Source: Lucifuga dentata (lineage: Eukaryota > Chordata > Actinopteri > Ophidiiformes > Bythitidae). From it: DNA of 64,000 nucleotides. Under the pieces are notes generated by a model. That model made no database searches and had not been told where the DNA came from. It saw nothing but the letters and a program-made list of their open reading frames with translations. The DNA is taken from positions 31,726 to 95,725 of the forward strand of contig VXCM01002197.1 of the NCBI GenBank assembly GCA_014773175.1, given 5' to 3'. The position numbers and the translations under genes are program-made. Shown piece after piece: positions 12,130 to 23,369 of this stretch; the first letter of the stretch is position 1, and every line of letters begins with the position of its first letter.

Positions 12130-14227
12130 GTTGTATAACACTAAATCATTAGTGCATTTTGAAAATTTAAATGTTAACAAAACAATAAGAGAGTAATTCA
12201 AGAACAAAGCACCAGATTTAGTGTCAGTAAAGATTCTTTCATGCAACCATGTTCCCTCATTTATTGTTTGCGTTAAAAGAAGCCTTACTACAGTATTTCC
12301 TTATGTCCGCATCAAATAAGCCATACATATAACACCATCCTGCAAAAAGTAACAGGTATATGAGTCTGATGGTACGTTTCAATTGAATAATACAGCATTT
12401 GGATGTAATGGATTTAATTTTCTTATTTGTATTTGCCCCACATGTACAACACACTCTGCTGTTATGTTAGTAATTCATGCTATTTACCCGGAGGGATGCA
12501 TTGTGTTACGTTAATGCATTGCATTAATGTATATATGAGCACCAGTCGATCTCACACTCGTTCTGGTGGCACTGTGCAGAATTGCCGCCTCAACCTCTCC
12601 TAACAGAGTCCAGGAGCCTTCTCCTTCACAGCCCTTTTTATTGTTGTTGTGCTGTTTTTGGCACTCAGACTGCATTGATAGTTTTTCCTATAGTTTCTCA
12701 GATTTGTCTTCCAAACAGTTGGGAATTATTCCTCTGTGCCTCCTGTCTTAAAATGCAGGGCTCTAAAACAGAAAATTTAGGTTTCCTTTGCCGATTGACA
12801 TGACCATTTTGCACCAGAGGAAGCAGTAATTCAGTGTGGTTCTAAATATGCAGCATCTCATTGGCTTTCTCTTGGGATACACACAGGATACTGGTGCGCT
12901 AATGAGCTTCAGTTATCATAGTGCTGATTTTATGGATTACTCCCAAAATATCTATGTCATGCATGCATAAAATCAAATAGTGCATAGTTGTCATTCAATA
13001 CAAAATGCACAATGCTGCAGTATTGGACAGTGCTTAACCCAAGGTTTTAACTTTATATTGTTTAAAAGGTTTTATGTTCAATTTTCAGGTGATTGAGAAG
13101 CAAACAACATTTTCAATTGACATTCTTTTCTGACTGCCATCATCATAATAGAGAATAATAACACATGTAGCTTTACAAGGTAGCTTTACATGCACCCACA
13201 TGTGCTCCAGAAATTTTCCCACGCTGCTTCTGCATAAGAATCTTGTCACTGTAAGCTACATTTTCTTTGATGTTGTTACAGAAATGTCTTGTAATTTAAT
13301 GAACTTTGGCTGGTATGTTCTGCTCATTTCCTCTTTATATTTCCAGTTTAGCTAAAGGAAAAATTAGGTGGTGAAAATGTTAGCTCCTTGCTACACCTCA
13401 CCTACAAAGATGTGCCTTTACGTTTGACTTATATCAGTCAGCATTTGTCTCAACATTTTTTGTAGCATTTTTTAGCCCATAGATTTTATAGTCATATCAG
13501 ATAAACTGTCTTCTTTTTAGTAAGTTTATTTTTAAAAAATGTACTTAAACAAAACTTATATCTGGGGAAAAGAAAAGTACAGCTTGTACAGCTATGAAGC
13601 TTATGAATACCATATTTAACTTTTACAAAGTTAAAGGCAGACGCCTCTGTGATCTTGAAATATCCACTAATGAAATTCAGGTGGTGCTAAATGAATGTAT
13701 ATGATAGGATGGTAACATCTACATCTTTTCTATTCAACCATATTTAAAAATAGAAACCTTAACTTAATTGTAAAGCTTTTTTTAAATTCACAAAAAAGCA
13801 AAAACCTTGACACCTCATAATAGCTGAAACTGAAGAAATAATGACAGAATAATAAGATAAGGAATAAAATCTCTTCTTCCTCTCATATCAGATATGCATG
13901 AATAAATGAACCATTTGCCACAAGGAAAATAAATTAACTGTAAACTGATTTTACAATGTCTTCACAAATCCGTGGCTCCTTTCTAAGAGAGAAAGGATGA
14001 TTATTTTTATCAACTGCAGCCTTGTTCCTCTATCCTTGTGAGCAGCATCAACCCTATGTTGAATAGGCCATAACGGCTTTATATGAAAAATCTCATTTAT
14101 CGGGGTCTATGGTATCCAGCATGTACACACTGAAAAAACACAATGGCCTTAAGGATTTATTTTGATATCTGTGCTCAGCTTCGAAGAACTTCCTGACGTA
14201 CGCATTTTACTCTGCAGCTACACAGCA

Positions 14228-14228
<1 letters not shown>
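12130..14228. other. AT-rich single-copy DNA
   Basis: About 2.1 kb without a supportable gene or repeat. Open frames at 12257-12454 and 12566-12803 lack start or splice context and resemble nothing known to me. Confidence 0.5.

Positions 14229-14275
<47 letters not shown>
14229..14275. repeat. (CA)n microsatellite
   Basis: About 47 bp of pure CA. Confidence 0.95.
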
Positions 14276-14277
<2 letters not shown>

Positions 14278-14810
14278 ACCAGACAACATACTGTACCTTC
14301 ATGGTTTCACATGTCCTGAAATGCCCTGCTTGACTCCCTTACAGCAACACAACAAGCAAAACAAGATTAGTATTTATGGGTGCTAAATGCTGCGTTCCGC
14401 TAAATGTGTTCCAGATTCATTCATGCTAGTGCAACTCCAGCCCCCCTTTAGGGAGAGGCTGTCTGAAACTCTGTGCAGCACTAATCAATACTTTGAATTA
14501 ACAACTATAAAACTAACTGATGTGACAATTTTACAAAGAAAAAGTATACAATATCTTCAATTTAAATGCAAAATCTAGCCCCTCTCTCTCAGGGTGTGTT
14601 TACGTGCTGACTAAAGTGTGTTTGTCAGTTGGAGTTGTTATTTTTCTCTGCAGCATACGCCTCAATGGGCTGTCTGTTTATTTGGATGGAGCTGGGCAAG
14701 ACAAATTGACAGCTTCACACATACACACACATGCACAAAAATATATACAAGCTTGAGTGCAGACTATGACAAAATGCCCCAAACCCACACAACTCTCAAA
14801 CCAACCTTAC

Positions 14811-14835
14811 ACACACACACACACACACACACACA
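14811..14835. repeat. (CA)n microsatellite
   Basis: A 25-bp CA run. The sequence from 14276 to here and on to 15690 holds no gene; open frames at 15101-15436 on both strands overlap each other and have no domain. Confidence 0.9.
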
Positions 14836-15689
14836 AATGCAGTCGCACATTGGCTGACGGACTGAGTGACAGTTTATTTTCAGAACTACAATGAACACAG
14901 GGATAGATTTGATGCTCAGAGGCAAAGAGAGCAGAGTAAGCAGACAAGTGTGAGCCGCTGCTGGAGGGCGAATAGATTCCACATTAGGCTAAACACGATG
15001 GCCTTTGTCACTGTTGGTTTCAATGACCATTACTGACAGACTTGCTGAGAAAGTGCCGCAAAGCAGTAGAACAAAGAAAGGCTATAGATAGATACAGTGG
15101 TCACCCACACGGCTCTTCCACTTCAATCCTGCAATGAAACTGCCAAAGCTTTTGCAGAGGACTCCTCTTGAAAGCTGCAGCGTAATACAGTATGTAATTG
15201 GCTCTATTGTAATAGAAAAATTCCTTTCTCTCAAACAATTGGATGTCAGACCATCCCTGGATCAAAATGTGAAAGGGAAGAAAATGCAAATGTTCCGCAA
15301 ATCTCCACTCAGCAACGATCAACAGCGCAGCAAAAAAAAAAAACAAAAACGTGACTTTGATCGTGGCTCTATCTGCATGGAGGAAACAGTTTTCACTGTG
15401 TACAATCTGCAACTACTGGGGCAGAAATGGGTTTAATTAGTGTGAATAAGATCTGCAACATATTCCATTTGGTGAGCAAGAATAACGAAACATAATGTGA
15501 AAAAGAGAACAGCACAAAACTGTGAGAACAGCTGACTTTGGAGATTTTCCCTTCCAGTAGTTTAACGTTACAAGCCGACAGAGGAGAGAGAGAGAGGCTG
15601 TGTGGAGGAAGAGCAAGTAGAGGAGAGAGAAAGGAGATGAAAGAGGTCACAGGAAGGAGAGACAATCCTCTACCCTTCACCTCCTGCCC

Positions 15690-15691
<2 letters not shown>

Positions 15692-15731
<40 letters not shown>
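15692..15731. repeat. (CT)n microsatellite
   Basis: A pure CT run of about 40 bp. It follows a GA-rich stretch (15580-15660), so the two could pair as an imperfect inverted repeat. Confidence 0.95.
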
Positions 15732-15732
<1 letters not shown>

Positions 15733-15769
15733 TGTTTAAAGGTTTTGATATGCTGCATACCTACATACA

Positions 15770-16440
15770 TGGTGAAATATCCTCTTTTGTCAACTCTGCT
15801 TACTTTCTTCTTTCTCCTTTATCTCCTTTGTCTCATTCCACAACTCCTCCCCCCTTTTTTTCCATCCTCTTGCATGTCCTCAGGCTACGTATCACATATA
15901 GTTTCTCTGCCTTTACCCTACGTCTCTCCTCCACACTTCCTCTTCCCTGTCCTTCCCTCATGACTCTCTCCCTCCTACGACTGGGCGTCCTCCACTCTCT
16001 TGTCCTCCCTCCTCTCCCCTCACTTCACTTTCTCCACTTTTTCCTCCACTCCTCCTTATCCCGTTTTTTCTGCTTCCTCCTGCTTCTGTTCCCCTTCTCC
16101 CCTCTTTTCCATCATTCCTCACCTTTCTCCTCCCCTCTCTGCAGGCCNGCTTCTGTTCCCCTTCTCCCCTCTTTTCCATCATTCCTCACCTTTCTCCTCC
16201 CCTCTCTGCAGGCCTCTACGCTCCGCCTCTCCACCTCATCTCTCTGTGTTCCCCTCATCTTTCCCTCCTCTTCTCCTCTGCTGTTGTCCTAACCTTCTCC
16301 TCCACCTCTCTTCCCCACATCCTTCAAATCTCTCCCTTTCTCCTCCCCTTCCCGCTGCCGTTGTCCTCTACCTCAGCTTCCCCCCCTCGTCTCTTTCTCC
16401 TATTGTATGCTCCCTCCTACTCCCTTCTTTCTCCCGGTCC
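15770..16440. other. Long polypyrimidine tract
   Basis: Over about 670 bp the plus strand is mostly C and T in irregular blocks (ctcctcc, ttccctc). Long open frames on both strands encode Ser/Leu/Pro/Phe-rich or Arg/Gly/Glu-rich products typical of such bias. There is no start, domain or splice structure. It includes the single-N duplication at 16082-16214. Confidence 0.75.
16082..16214. repeat. 66-bp direct duplication around a single N
   Basis: 16082-16147 and 16149-16214 are the same 66 bp (from gcttctgttcccc to gcaggcc) separated only by N at 16148. Same assembly signature as the other single-N sites. Confidence 0.85.
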
Positions 16441-16649
16441 CAGGGCTCGTTAAACAATGTCCACATTCACCTGACATCATCTGCAGAGCTGCCTATAGAG
16501 GTGACAGTGTGTGTGTGAGAGAAAAGAGTGTATGTAGGGTGTACATTTGTTTGCAATCTCGTTTGTGTGAGTGTGCATTCATTGCTTTTGTGGCACCATG
16601 TGAATATGAGATTCAGGGGGAGGGAAGAGTTTAGCTTTAATGCGGGGGG

Positions 16650-16673
16650 GGGAGAGAGAGAGAGAGAGAGAGA
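16650..16673. repeat. Short (GA)n after a G8 run
   Basis: A run of eight G (about 16643-16650) followed by a short GA array, in purine-rich flanking DNA. Confidence 0.85.
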
Positions 16674-16835
16674 AACACTGAAAGCACATTAATCTAAAGT
16701 GAAAATGTTCTGAAAGTGAGAGGGACACAAAGACTGAGACAGAAGGAGAGATAAAGAGACGTATTTTGTTCCTGGAGTTCTTGGAGTTTGCCGGTAGACT
16801 TTTATTGCAGCTGAAGAATTGGTATTCAAGAGAGT

Positions 16836-16966
16836 TAAGCACACAAGCTGTTGGTCTACAGACAAGCACCCAGCCCTCCCCTACCCACCCGCCTGCAGAA
16901 NTAAGCACACAAGCTGTTGGTCTACAGACAAGCACCCAGCCCTCCCCTACCCACCCGCCTGCAGAA
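16836..16966. repeat. 65-bp direct duplication around a single N
   Basis: 16836-16900 and 16902-16966 are identical (from taagcacacaagctg to cctgcagaa) with N at 16901 between them. It is likely an unmerged contig overlap. Confidence 0.87.
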
Positions 16967-17200
16967 CACCCACACCCTCTCCCATAACCACACACAGCTC
17001 TCTGATTCCCTCCTCTTTTTCCTTATTCTTTGAATCTGCTATCACTTATCCATGCTTCTCAATCATTCCGTCTTTCTTTCAACTCGTTCATTCTTTCTCC
17101 ATTGTTTTTGTCTTTATCATTTATCTCTCTCCCTCTCTCACTTTCCTCCCTTTGATGTCGGCCCATACCTGCTGTCACATACCACCTGTTCAGCTCTCAG

Positions 17201-17318
17201 CCGGACAGCGCTGGATTAAACCAAAGTACACTACACTAGATGGGACGGGATTGAATCTGAAAGGGAAGTGGACAGATCAAAAAGGCTGGAAAGTATCAAG
17301 TTTAGGATGAACAGCTGG
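17201..17318 (+). other. Weak candidate exon (possibly non-coding)
   Basis: A segment preceded by a pyrimidine-rich acceptor (cacctgttcagctctcag) and followed by a strong donor (ctgg then gtgagtaat). Only one frame is open for most of it, and that frame meets a TGA a few codons before the donor, so an internal coding exon is unlikely. It could be a non-coding or untranslated exon, or a coincidence of splice-like motifs downstream of a pyrimidine-rich region. Confidence 0.2.
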
Positions 17319-19540
17319 GTGAGTAATATCTCCCTTATGATCAAATGTTTTTATTTTTAGTGAATGATTAGACTTTACCTCTGGTTTTAAATACATTTAA
17401 ATACACCTAACATTAAGCTGAAAGTGTCAGGCTATTGTCACATTACTGTGCTGCACTGTCTTCTGCATTTCCAACTTCAAGTTATTTCATATATTTTCTC
17501 CAAAGACAGTACAATGATGTCTGTGGGTTGTGAGTTGTTTTGGGCTAAAAATGCCAAATGTAGGCAGCATAGTCAGGCCTGAAGTGGGACAAACACACAG
17601 AGACCATCAGTGATAGTCTGATACACTTGTCAATGACTGATCAAATCAACCATTTTTTCAAAGTTGCCACCAAAACACATATTACAATAAGTAAATTATC
17701 TATTAACAATTTAAATGAACTGCATTTCTTGATAGAAGTGATTTTCCTATACTCTAAAAAATAATAATAATAATTGAAAGGTTTTTGGACCTGCATCTCA
17801 AGCCACTTCCATATTTAACACTGGTGGTTGCTGTCACTTGATTTTTTTTCATTCTGCATTGATTCTGATCTTTATCATGGTCATTTCATTTCTATTCAGA
17901 AATTCCATTCTGTTTCATCTGTCCTGTCTGACTTTGTTCTGCTTTGCTATTTCTGTTTCTGGTCTCTTCTTATCTCTCTTCTGTGTTTTCTTTGAAGCAA
18001 TAGTTGAGTTGAAAGGTTAACTAGTTCTTCCACTGCTCCAAGTGTAAAAATCCTTAACAGATACACGAGTGCTGCTGCAAACTAGTGGGGAAAAGACTAG
18101 ACTGTGCTGATGTGTGTGTACATGTATGTACGTGTGTCTTTGTGTGTGTGTTGTCCCAGGTGACAGAGTATGGGCAAAAAAGATACTCGTTTGATCCCCG
18201 GAACAAAGGGAGAGGGCAAAAGAGAGAGCAGCGAGAGAGGAGGAGGAGGAAGGAGAGAGACAGCAGGAGGGCTAAGACAGAGAGACGGATGGATGGAGAG
18301 ATGGAAAGAGAGCTGGGGAGGGGGGTAGAAAGAGAGACAGGTGCTTAGGAGGGATCAGGCCTTATGAGAACAGAGCTTTGCTGAAGGGACTTTGAAGATC
18401 ATGAGCGGCTTTGTCAAACAGAGAGAGTTAGGTGACTGAGACATAGGAATGTGTCAAAAAGAAAATGATCGCTGCACACACACACACTCCTGAAGAACTG
18501 CTTCCTGCGCTGTTTAGTTATTTGCAGCATGACAAAAAAACTGTATAATTGATATAGGAAAAATAACTAATTCTTAGGTCTATTGCAATTCTCTATTTGA
18601 CAATTCAGCCTTGATGTATAAAAATGTTTCACCGCATTAAATGACCATTATACATTATTTCATATTTTCCTATTAAATCTTACCTCTTGCCGACAAAATG
18701 CACTCTTCAAGCTTAGACAAAGTTCCCCAGAGAATAAAACCAAATCATTTTGATATATGTAACGAAAGAGAGGACTGTGCCTTTTACTGTCTTAGAGTCC
18801 AGCTGGTTAAGTCTTTCTCCAGAAAGAGTAATAAATAGTTGATCCAATCTCCCAGTCAGATGTATAAGAATATCACATCAATATTTTAAGTTTATCAGCT
18901 TAATATCTTTGAAATGGGACCTTCAGGATTTGGGGCTGTGAGGCAACTCTTCCAGTCTGTGAAACTAGTTAGTCTGTTCTAAGCTTGCTACAGCGATGCC
19001 TTTTTCCATGAGACAATATCTACAATTCCTTATTTAATAACATATTCTGAGCACCTACATCTGTGCACTAATATGGATTTTTTTTTTTTGTACATAATTG
19101 TAAGCTCTCTTTTTTCTTTCTGTCACTGTCTCCAAGTTCCATGGAGAGAACTGAAAGTGGAACAGTGCCCTATCATCCCCAATTAAATTGCTGTTTATAA
19201 TTATGTGGGGATGCCAAAAACACACAGAAGATACAGAATTCCTGTTAAAAACCCCTTCCTTTCCTAAAGCGAAAGTGTCATCTCCGTTTATATTTTGTGT
19301 TGAAATTACAAAGACGTAGACATGCACACTTTTTATGACAGTAGGCTTTTTGCACCACCTTCCAGTGTGGGCATTTTGAAATGGTATAAATACGGCGTCC
19401 CAACATGACCTGCAACCAAGTCAGACAGGCCAGGTTTGGATGAAGCATACTGCAGCCTTTTAGCTTCCCAGCCCTACTGTGTATAATTATTATTTTAACA
19501 AACAAGATCCAGCCTAAGCAGTCAAAAGGCTCCTATGGAC
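17319..19540. other. Single-copy DNA with a purine-rich patch
   Basis: A purine-rich patch at about 18200-18340 carries Arg/Glu-rich frames of no significance. The rest is AT-rich with no gene recognised; the open frames at 19055-19505 on the minus strand match nothing I know. Confidence 0.5.
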
Positions 19541-19764
19541 TGCGATTTCGGGCTGTCACAGACAAAAGTGAGCAATTGAGAGGTGAAATCTGTGATCGTC
19601 AATCCTACACAGCGGTCCTAGATCACAGTATGACACACGTCCACCAAAGACCGATTTTAACGCTCTGCGACCAAAGATAGCCTGTGACAAAATTCTGACA
19701 GTGTGTTAAATTTAGGACCAAAATCTCACAATTTGATTGCTGCTATGGCTCACTTCTATAAAAC
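19541..19764 (+). repeat. Unclassified dispersed repeat, copy 1
   Basis: From ctgcgatttcgggctgtc to ctgctatggctcacttctataaa this matches 53240-53474 in the same orientation across ~230 bp, with decayed identity. Shared blocks include ccaaagat(a/c)gcc, ttctgacagtgt, aaatttagga and caatctcacaat-like sequence. There are no terminal inverted repeats, tRNA promoter boxes or coding capacity. The element class is unknown. Confidence 0.6.
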
Positions 19765-20044
19765 AGTCCAGACAGGTGACAGGCTGATGATGCATTTCTG
19801 CCTGCTTGTCGTAGCACGATACTAAACCAGGCATTCATCGACCAGTCTGACATGCATCAACTTAATATTGTGTGAGACACATTATGAGTAAGATTTTATT
19901 ACACTCAGGGGTGCACATCATTTTTTTCAGTCCGTTAGTACAATGAGTGAGGTGTGTGTGCATATGCGTGTCCGTGTGTGTGTGTGAGACAATTGAGGTA
20001 ACCAGAGATGTCCATCCTAATCTTTACACTGGCCAACTGCAACC

Positions 20045-20189
20045 CACACACACACACACACACACTGTTTTCCTTCATTCTTCCCTCATGTTCTGTTGTT
20101 CTTTTCACTCTCCATCTCTGAATCTGATTCTTTATTTGATGTGCCATTGCTTTTGTCTCACCTGTCCAGTTGCACCTTTCCTCCTCCCT

Positions 20190-20231
<42 letters not shown>

Positions 20232-20242
20232 CTCTCTCTCTC
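20045..20242. repeat. (CA)n and (CT)n microsatellites
   Basis: CA at about 20045-20066 and CT with one GC interruption at about 20192-20242, separated by pyrimidine-rich DNA. Open frames crossing them are artefacts. Confidence 0.93.
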
Positions 20243-20244
20243 AT

Positions 20245-22478
20245 TAAGTGCACAAATGAGTGTTCGGGGGGAGCAGACCTGCACATTTTCCCTTTGAGGA
20301 CACGCATGTGTATTAGTTATGTGCAGTTCTGATTATGACCATCTCACATAGTGTGACATTACATGAACTTAAGATTGCTGTTATTTTGGTTAGTAATTCT
20401 GCCGACACACTGAGTCAGAAAAGTGTACTATCATGGTTTTTTACTGAAGTTGAAGAAAAAAAATGCAAGTCCAATCATTTTAGATTCAGTACGGTCATCA
20501 AGGCTCCTGATCAGCACGTACTGTAGTGTACAGCGTTTCAACATGCTGAGACAACTGAAAGTGAGGCAGGCTGGGCAGAGGAGGAGGGACACAAGACAGA
20601 AACAGAAGAGTGGGAGAATAAGGAGGAGCAGAAAGAGAAAAGAACAGGAGGTCAAGGAGGTGACAGTATCACAAACATTTAATGGGCTGTTTAACCTTTT
20701 AAAAGTTGTGGATTGTTTGGGATTCTGAATCATTTCATATACTGGGTCTGCACAAAGAACTGAGCTACTGCTGCTTTTTACAATGTACTGCAAAGTTAAT
20801 ACAGAAACATATTTACAAATGGTTTTGTTTTCTTTGTTTCTTCTATCTTTCATTTTATATACGGTAAATAAAAAACCCTTACATGGTGTTTCGATTCTGA
20901 TTAAAATCTAATTTCTCTTGTTCATGCATGTATGCATTCCATCCAAGGCCACAGCAAACAGTACATTATAATACGACTGGCTCACCTTCATGCACACATG
21001 CACACTGCATGATTATGTACACAGTAAAGACAGCCCCCTCTGGCTCTCTCTCCTTCAACCTTCCGTCTCCTCACCTCAATCAAAGACATTTTACTGCAGC
21101 ATTAAAATGTTGTTTATTAAAATGGCCTTAATGCTTAAATTTGCATATTTATATCTATTGTGGTGCGGAAATGTTGCTGTTGTTGGCTGCTTCGTAGATT
21201 AAAAAAGAAAAACACAATGTGAACTTACATTCACTTATAATTTGAACTTACATTTTTACATTTTGCGATGGCATAAGGACAGGACCTTAAAAGTTGGATG
21301 CATCTTTTCTTTGGAATAAAGAAACAAAAATATGGCTATAGTACTCTGATAGTACTCTAAACATTTGAGAAATGGACTTGTAATACAAAGACTGAAACCC
21401 CAAAGAACAAGCTGGGTGGTAAATGAATGAGAAAGTTTCCCCTCTGCCAACAGCTAACGCGGGAATGAACTACGTAAACTTCTCCCACATTTATAGCAGC
21501 TAAGAATCTGAAATGTGCTGTTACAAGTGTCTTGATACTTCTGAGTGATCAACTCTCATTCATCCTCATACCTCCCCCTTTTTCTGACATAATAAACTGT
21601 GCAGACTTTCATCAGAAGTACCCTAAAACTTAAGGAAAGCTCGTGTACTTCTTTCATGTGGATGGACCCAGTGGGAATGGAACCAAAGACATAAAACCTT
21701 GTCTTTATAAAATTGAGTTGCACGCAGAGCGACTGTGAACCCAACCCCCACATCCCCACCCACATTTATCTTTTTATTCCCTTCCTATTACATGCTTTTA
21801 TTATGATCTTTCCAACATGCCCAAGAGACATGCGAGTTAAAGAGAAAAATAGACTTATTACCCTGCAAGTCATATTTCTGTTAAATATATAATAGAGCTT
21901 TTCAGTTTAAATTTCATTTTAGCAGGCATGATGAGGTACAATCAAAAAAATATTAACCATTTATCTTCAAACTTTGAGTAATATGATAAGAAATGGAAAA
22001 ATAACGTTGACTATTGTATATAATGCATAATGCATGTATATAACAGGTCTTCAGTTTTCTGTTAATTTAAAGAACATGTCAAAATAAATGTGCACTTACA
22101 CCTGCTGTTAAAAATGCAGAGTAAGAGCGTTTTGGTAATTTATGGATGGCCTCTCCGTCTGTTTAGACAGTGTTGAATTTAACTTGATAACCTATCTCTT
22201 TGTCCATCCGTCTTTCTCTCTCTCCATCTCTGTCTGTCTCCCTCCCTCATTCTCCCTCTATCTGTCAGACACGAGTGGTAGAGAGTGCTGAATATGAGCT
22301 GGTAGCATGGTGAGTCAGCCAGCAGCTTTACATTTAACATATGCCAACGCTAGCAGGACTGAAAAGAAACGCAGTGGGGGTGCTTTCTCTCCCTCTATCT
22401 TGGTCTCAGACTATGGCTCTCTTCCGGCTCCTCCTCTCTTTTCCCCTTTGGATATTTCTCTTCTTTTCTTCTAAATCT

Positions 22479-22480
<2 letters not shown>
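20245..22480. other. Single-copy DNA with a purine-rich patch
   Basis: Purine-rich at 20560-20660, which yields a Lys/Arg-rich frame on one strand and a Leu/Ser-rich frame on the other. No gene is recognised. The 21850-22100 part is strongly AT-rich. Confidence 0.5.
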
Positions 22481-22481
<1 letters not shown>

Positions 22482-22518
<37 letters not shown>

Positions 22519-22682
22519 GGAATACAGGCACAGGAAACAAATGGCCACTTTTACAAGATGCTGCCTTTCTGTGCACATGCTCTCTCCCAAACATGCATCC
22601 ATTCTTCACACATGCTTGTACACACATTCATGCATACGTGCACACACGCGCACACACGTGCACACACACACACACACACACA
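22482..22682. repeat. (CA)n cluster
   Basis: CA arrays at about 22482-22515 and 22656-22682, with imperfect CACACG repeats between. The part at 22596-22645 is also found at 25977-26026 (see findings). Confidence 0.92.
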
Positions 22683-22766
22683 AAATGAAAAGTCTCACCA
22701 GGATAGAAAACAGTGCTTGTCTGCAAACTGGCTGACAGGCAGAAAATAGCCCTGTCTAAGGAGGTG

Positions 22767-22825
22767 TGAGAAGAGAAGAGAAGAGAAGAGAAGAGAAGAG
22801 AAGAGAAGAGAAGAGAAGAGAAGAG
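22767..22825. repeat. (GAGAA)n pentanucleotide array
   Basis: About 11 tandem copies of the 5-bp unit agaag/gagaa with almost no variation. It is embedded in purine-rich DNA that continues to about 22960. Confidence 0.95.
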
Positions 22826-23133
22826 GAGACATGAAGGGAGGAGAAGAGCTGAAAGAGGGAGGGAGGAAGGGATGCAAGAGAGGAGAGTACTTGAAAAGAT
22901 AAGGAAAAAGTGGAGGGGACAAAATAGAGGACAAAAGAAAAGAAAAAAGAAAATGTGTGAAATGATGACATGACATGCATGAAAACATCTACTAAAGGTA
23001 CAACAACGAAAACCATTTAGACATTAACTAACAGCCAAACAACAAGCTGCTGAAAAGGAATCCATTCTCTCTTTCTCTATCTCTTTCTCTCCACCTTTAG
23101 CCTGAAACTCTTCCCCTCAACCTTCTCTCATGT

Positions 23134-23135
<2 letters not shown>

Positions 23136-23189
<54 letters not shown>

Positions 23190-23298
23190 TTTCCCTCTTC
23201 CTCTCTCTCTCTCATATCAGTGACCTTACCTCAGTACAGCATAGTCACACTGGCCTGACGAGAATCCCATTACTGACACCCCTCATGTGTAACATTAC

Positions 23299-23359
<61 letters not shown>
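23136..23359. repeat. (CT)n and (GA)n arrays in inverted arrangement
   Basis: A CT array at about 23136-23184 and a GA array at about 23302-23359 lie 117 bp apart. They are reverse complements, so together they form an inverted repeat with ~45-bp arms. The intervening DNA has no gene. Confidence 0.92.
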
Positions 23360-23361
<2 letters not shown>

Positions 23362-23369
23362 TGTGTGTG

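Noticed and set aside
15538..16518. Open frames of 141-186 codons
   Set aside because: Compositional effect of the polypyrimidine tract plus an artefactual duplication. No domain, start context or splice signals.
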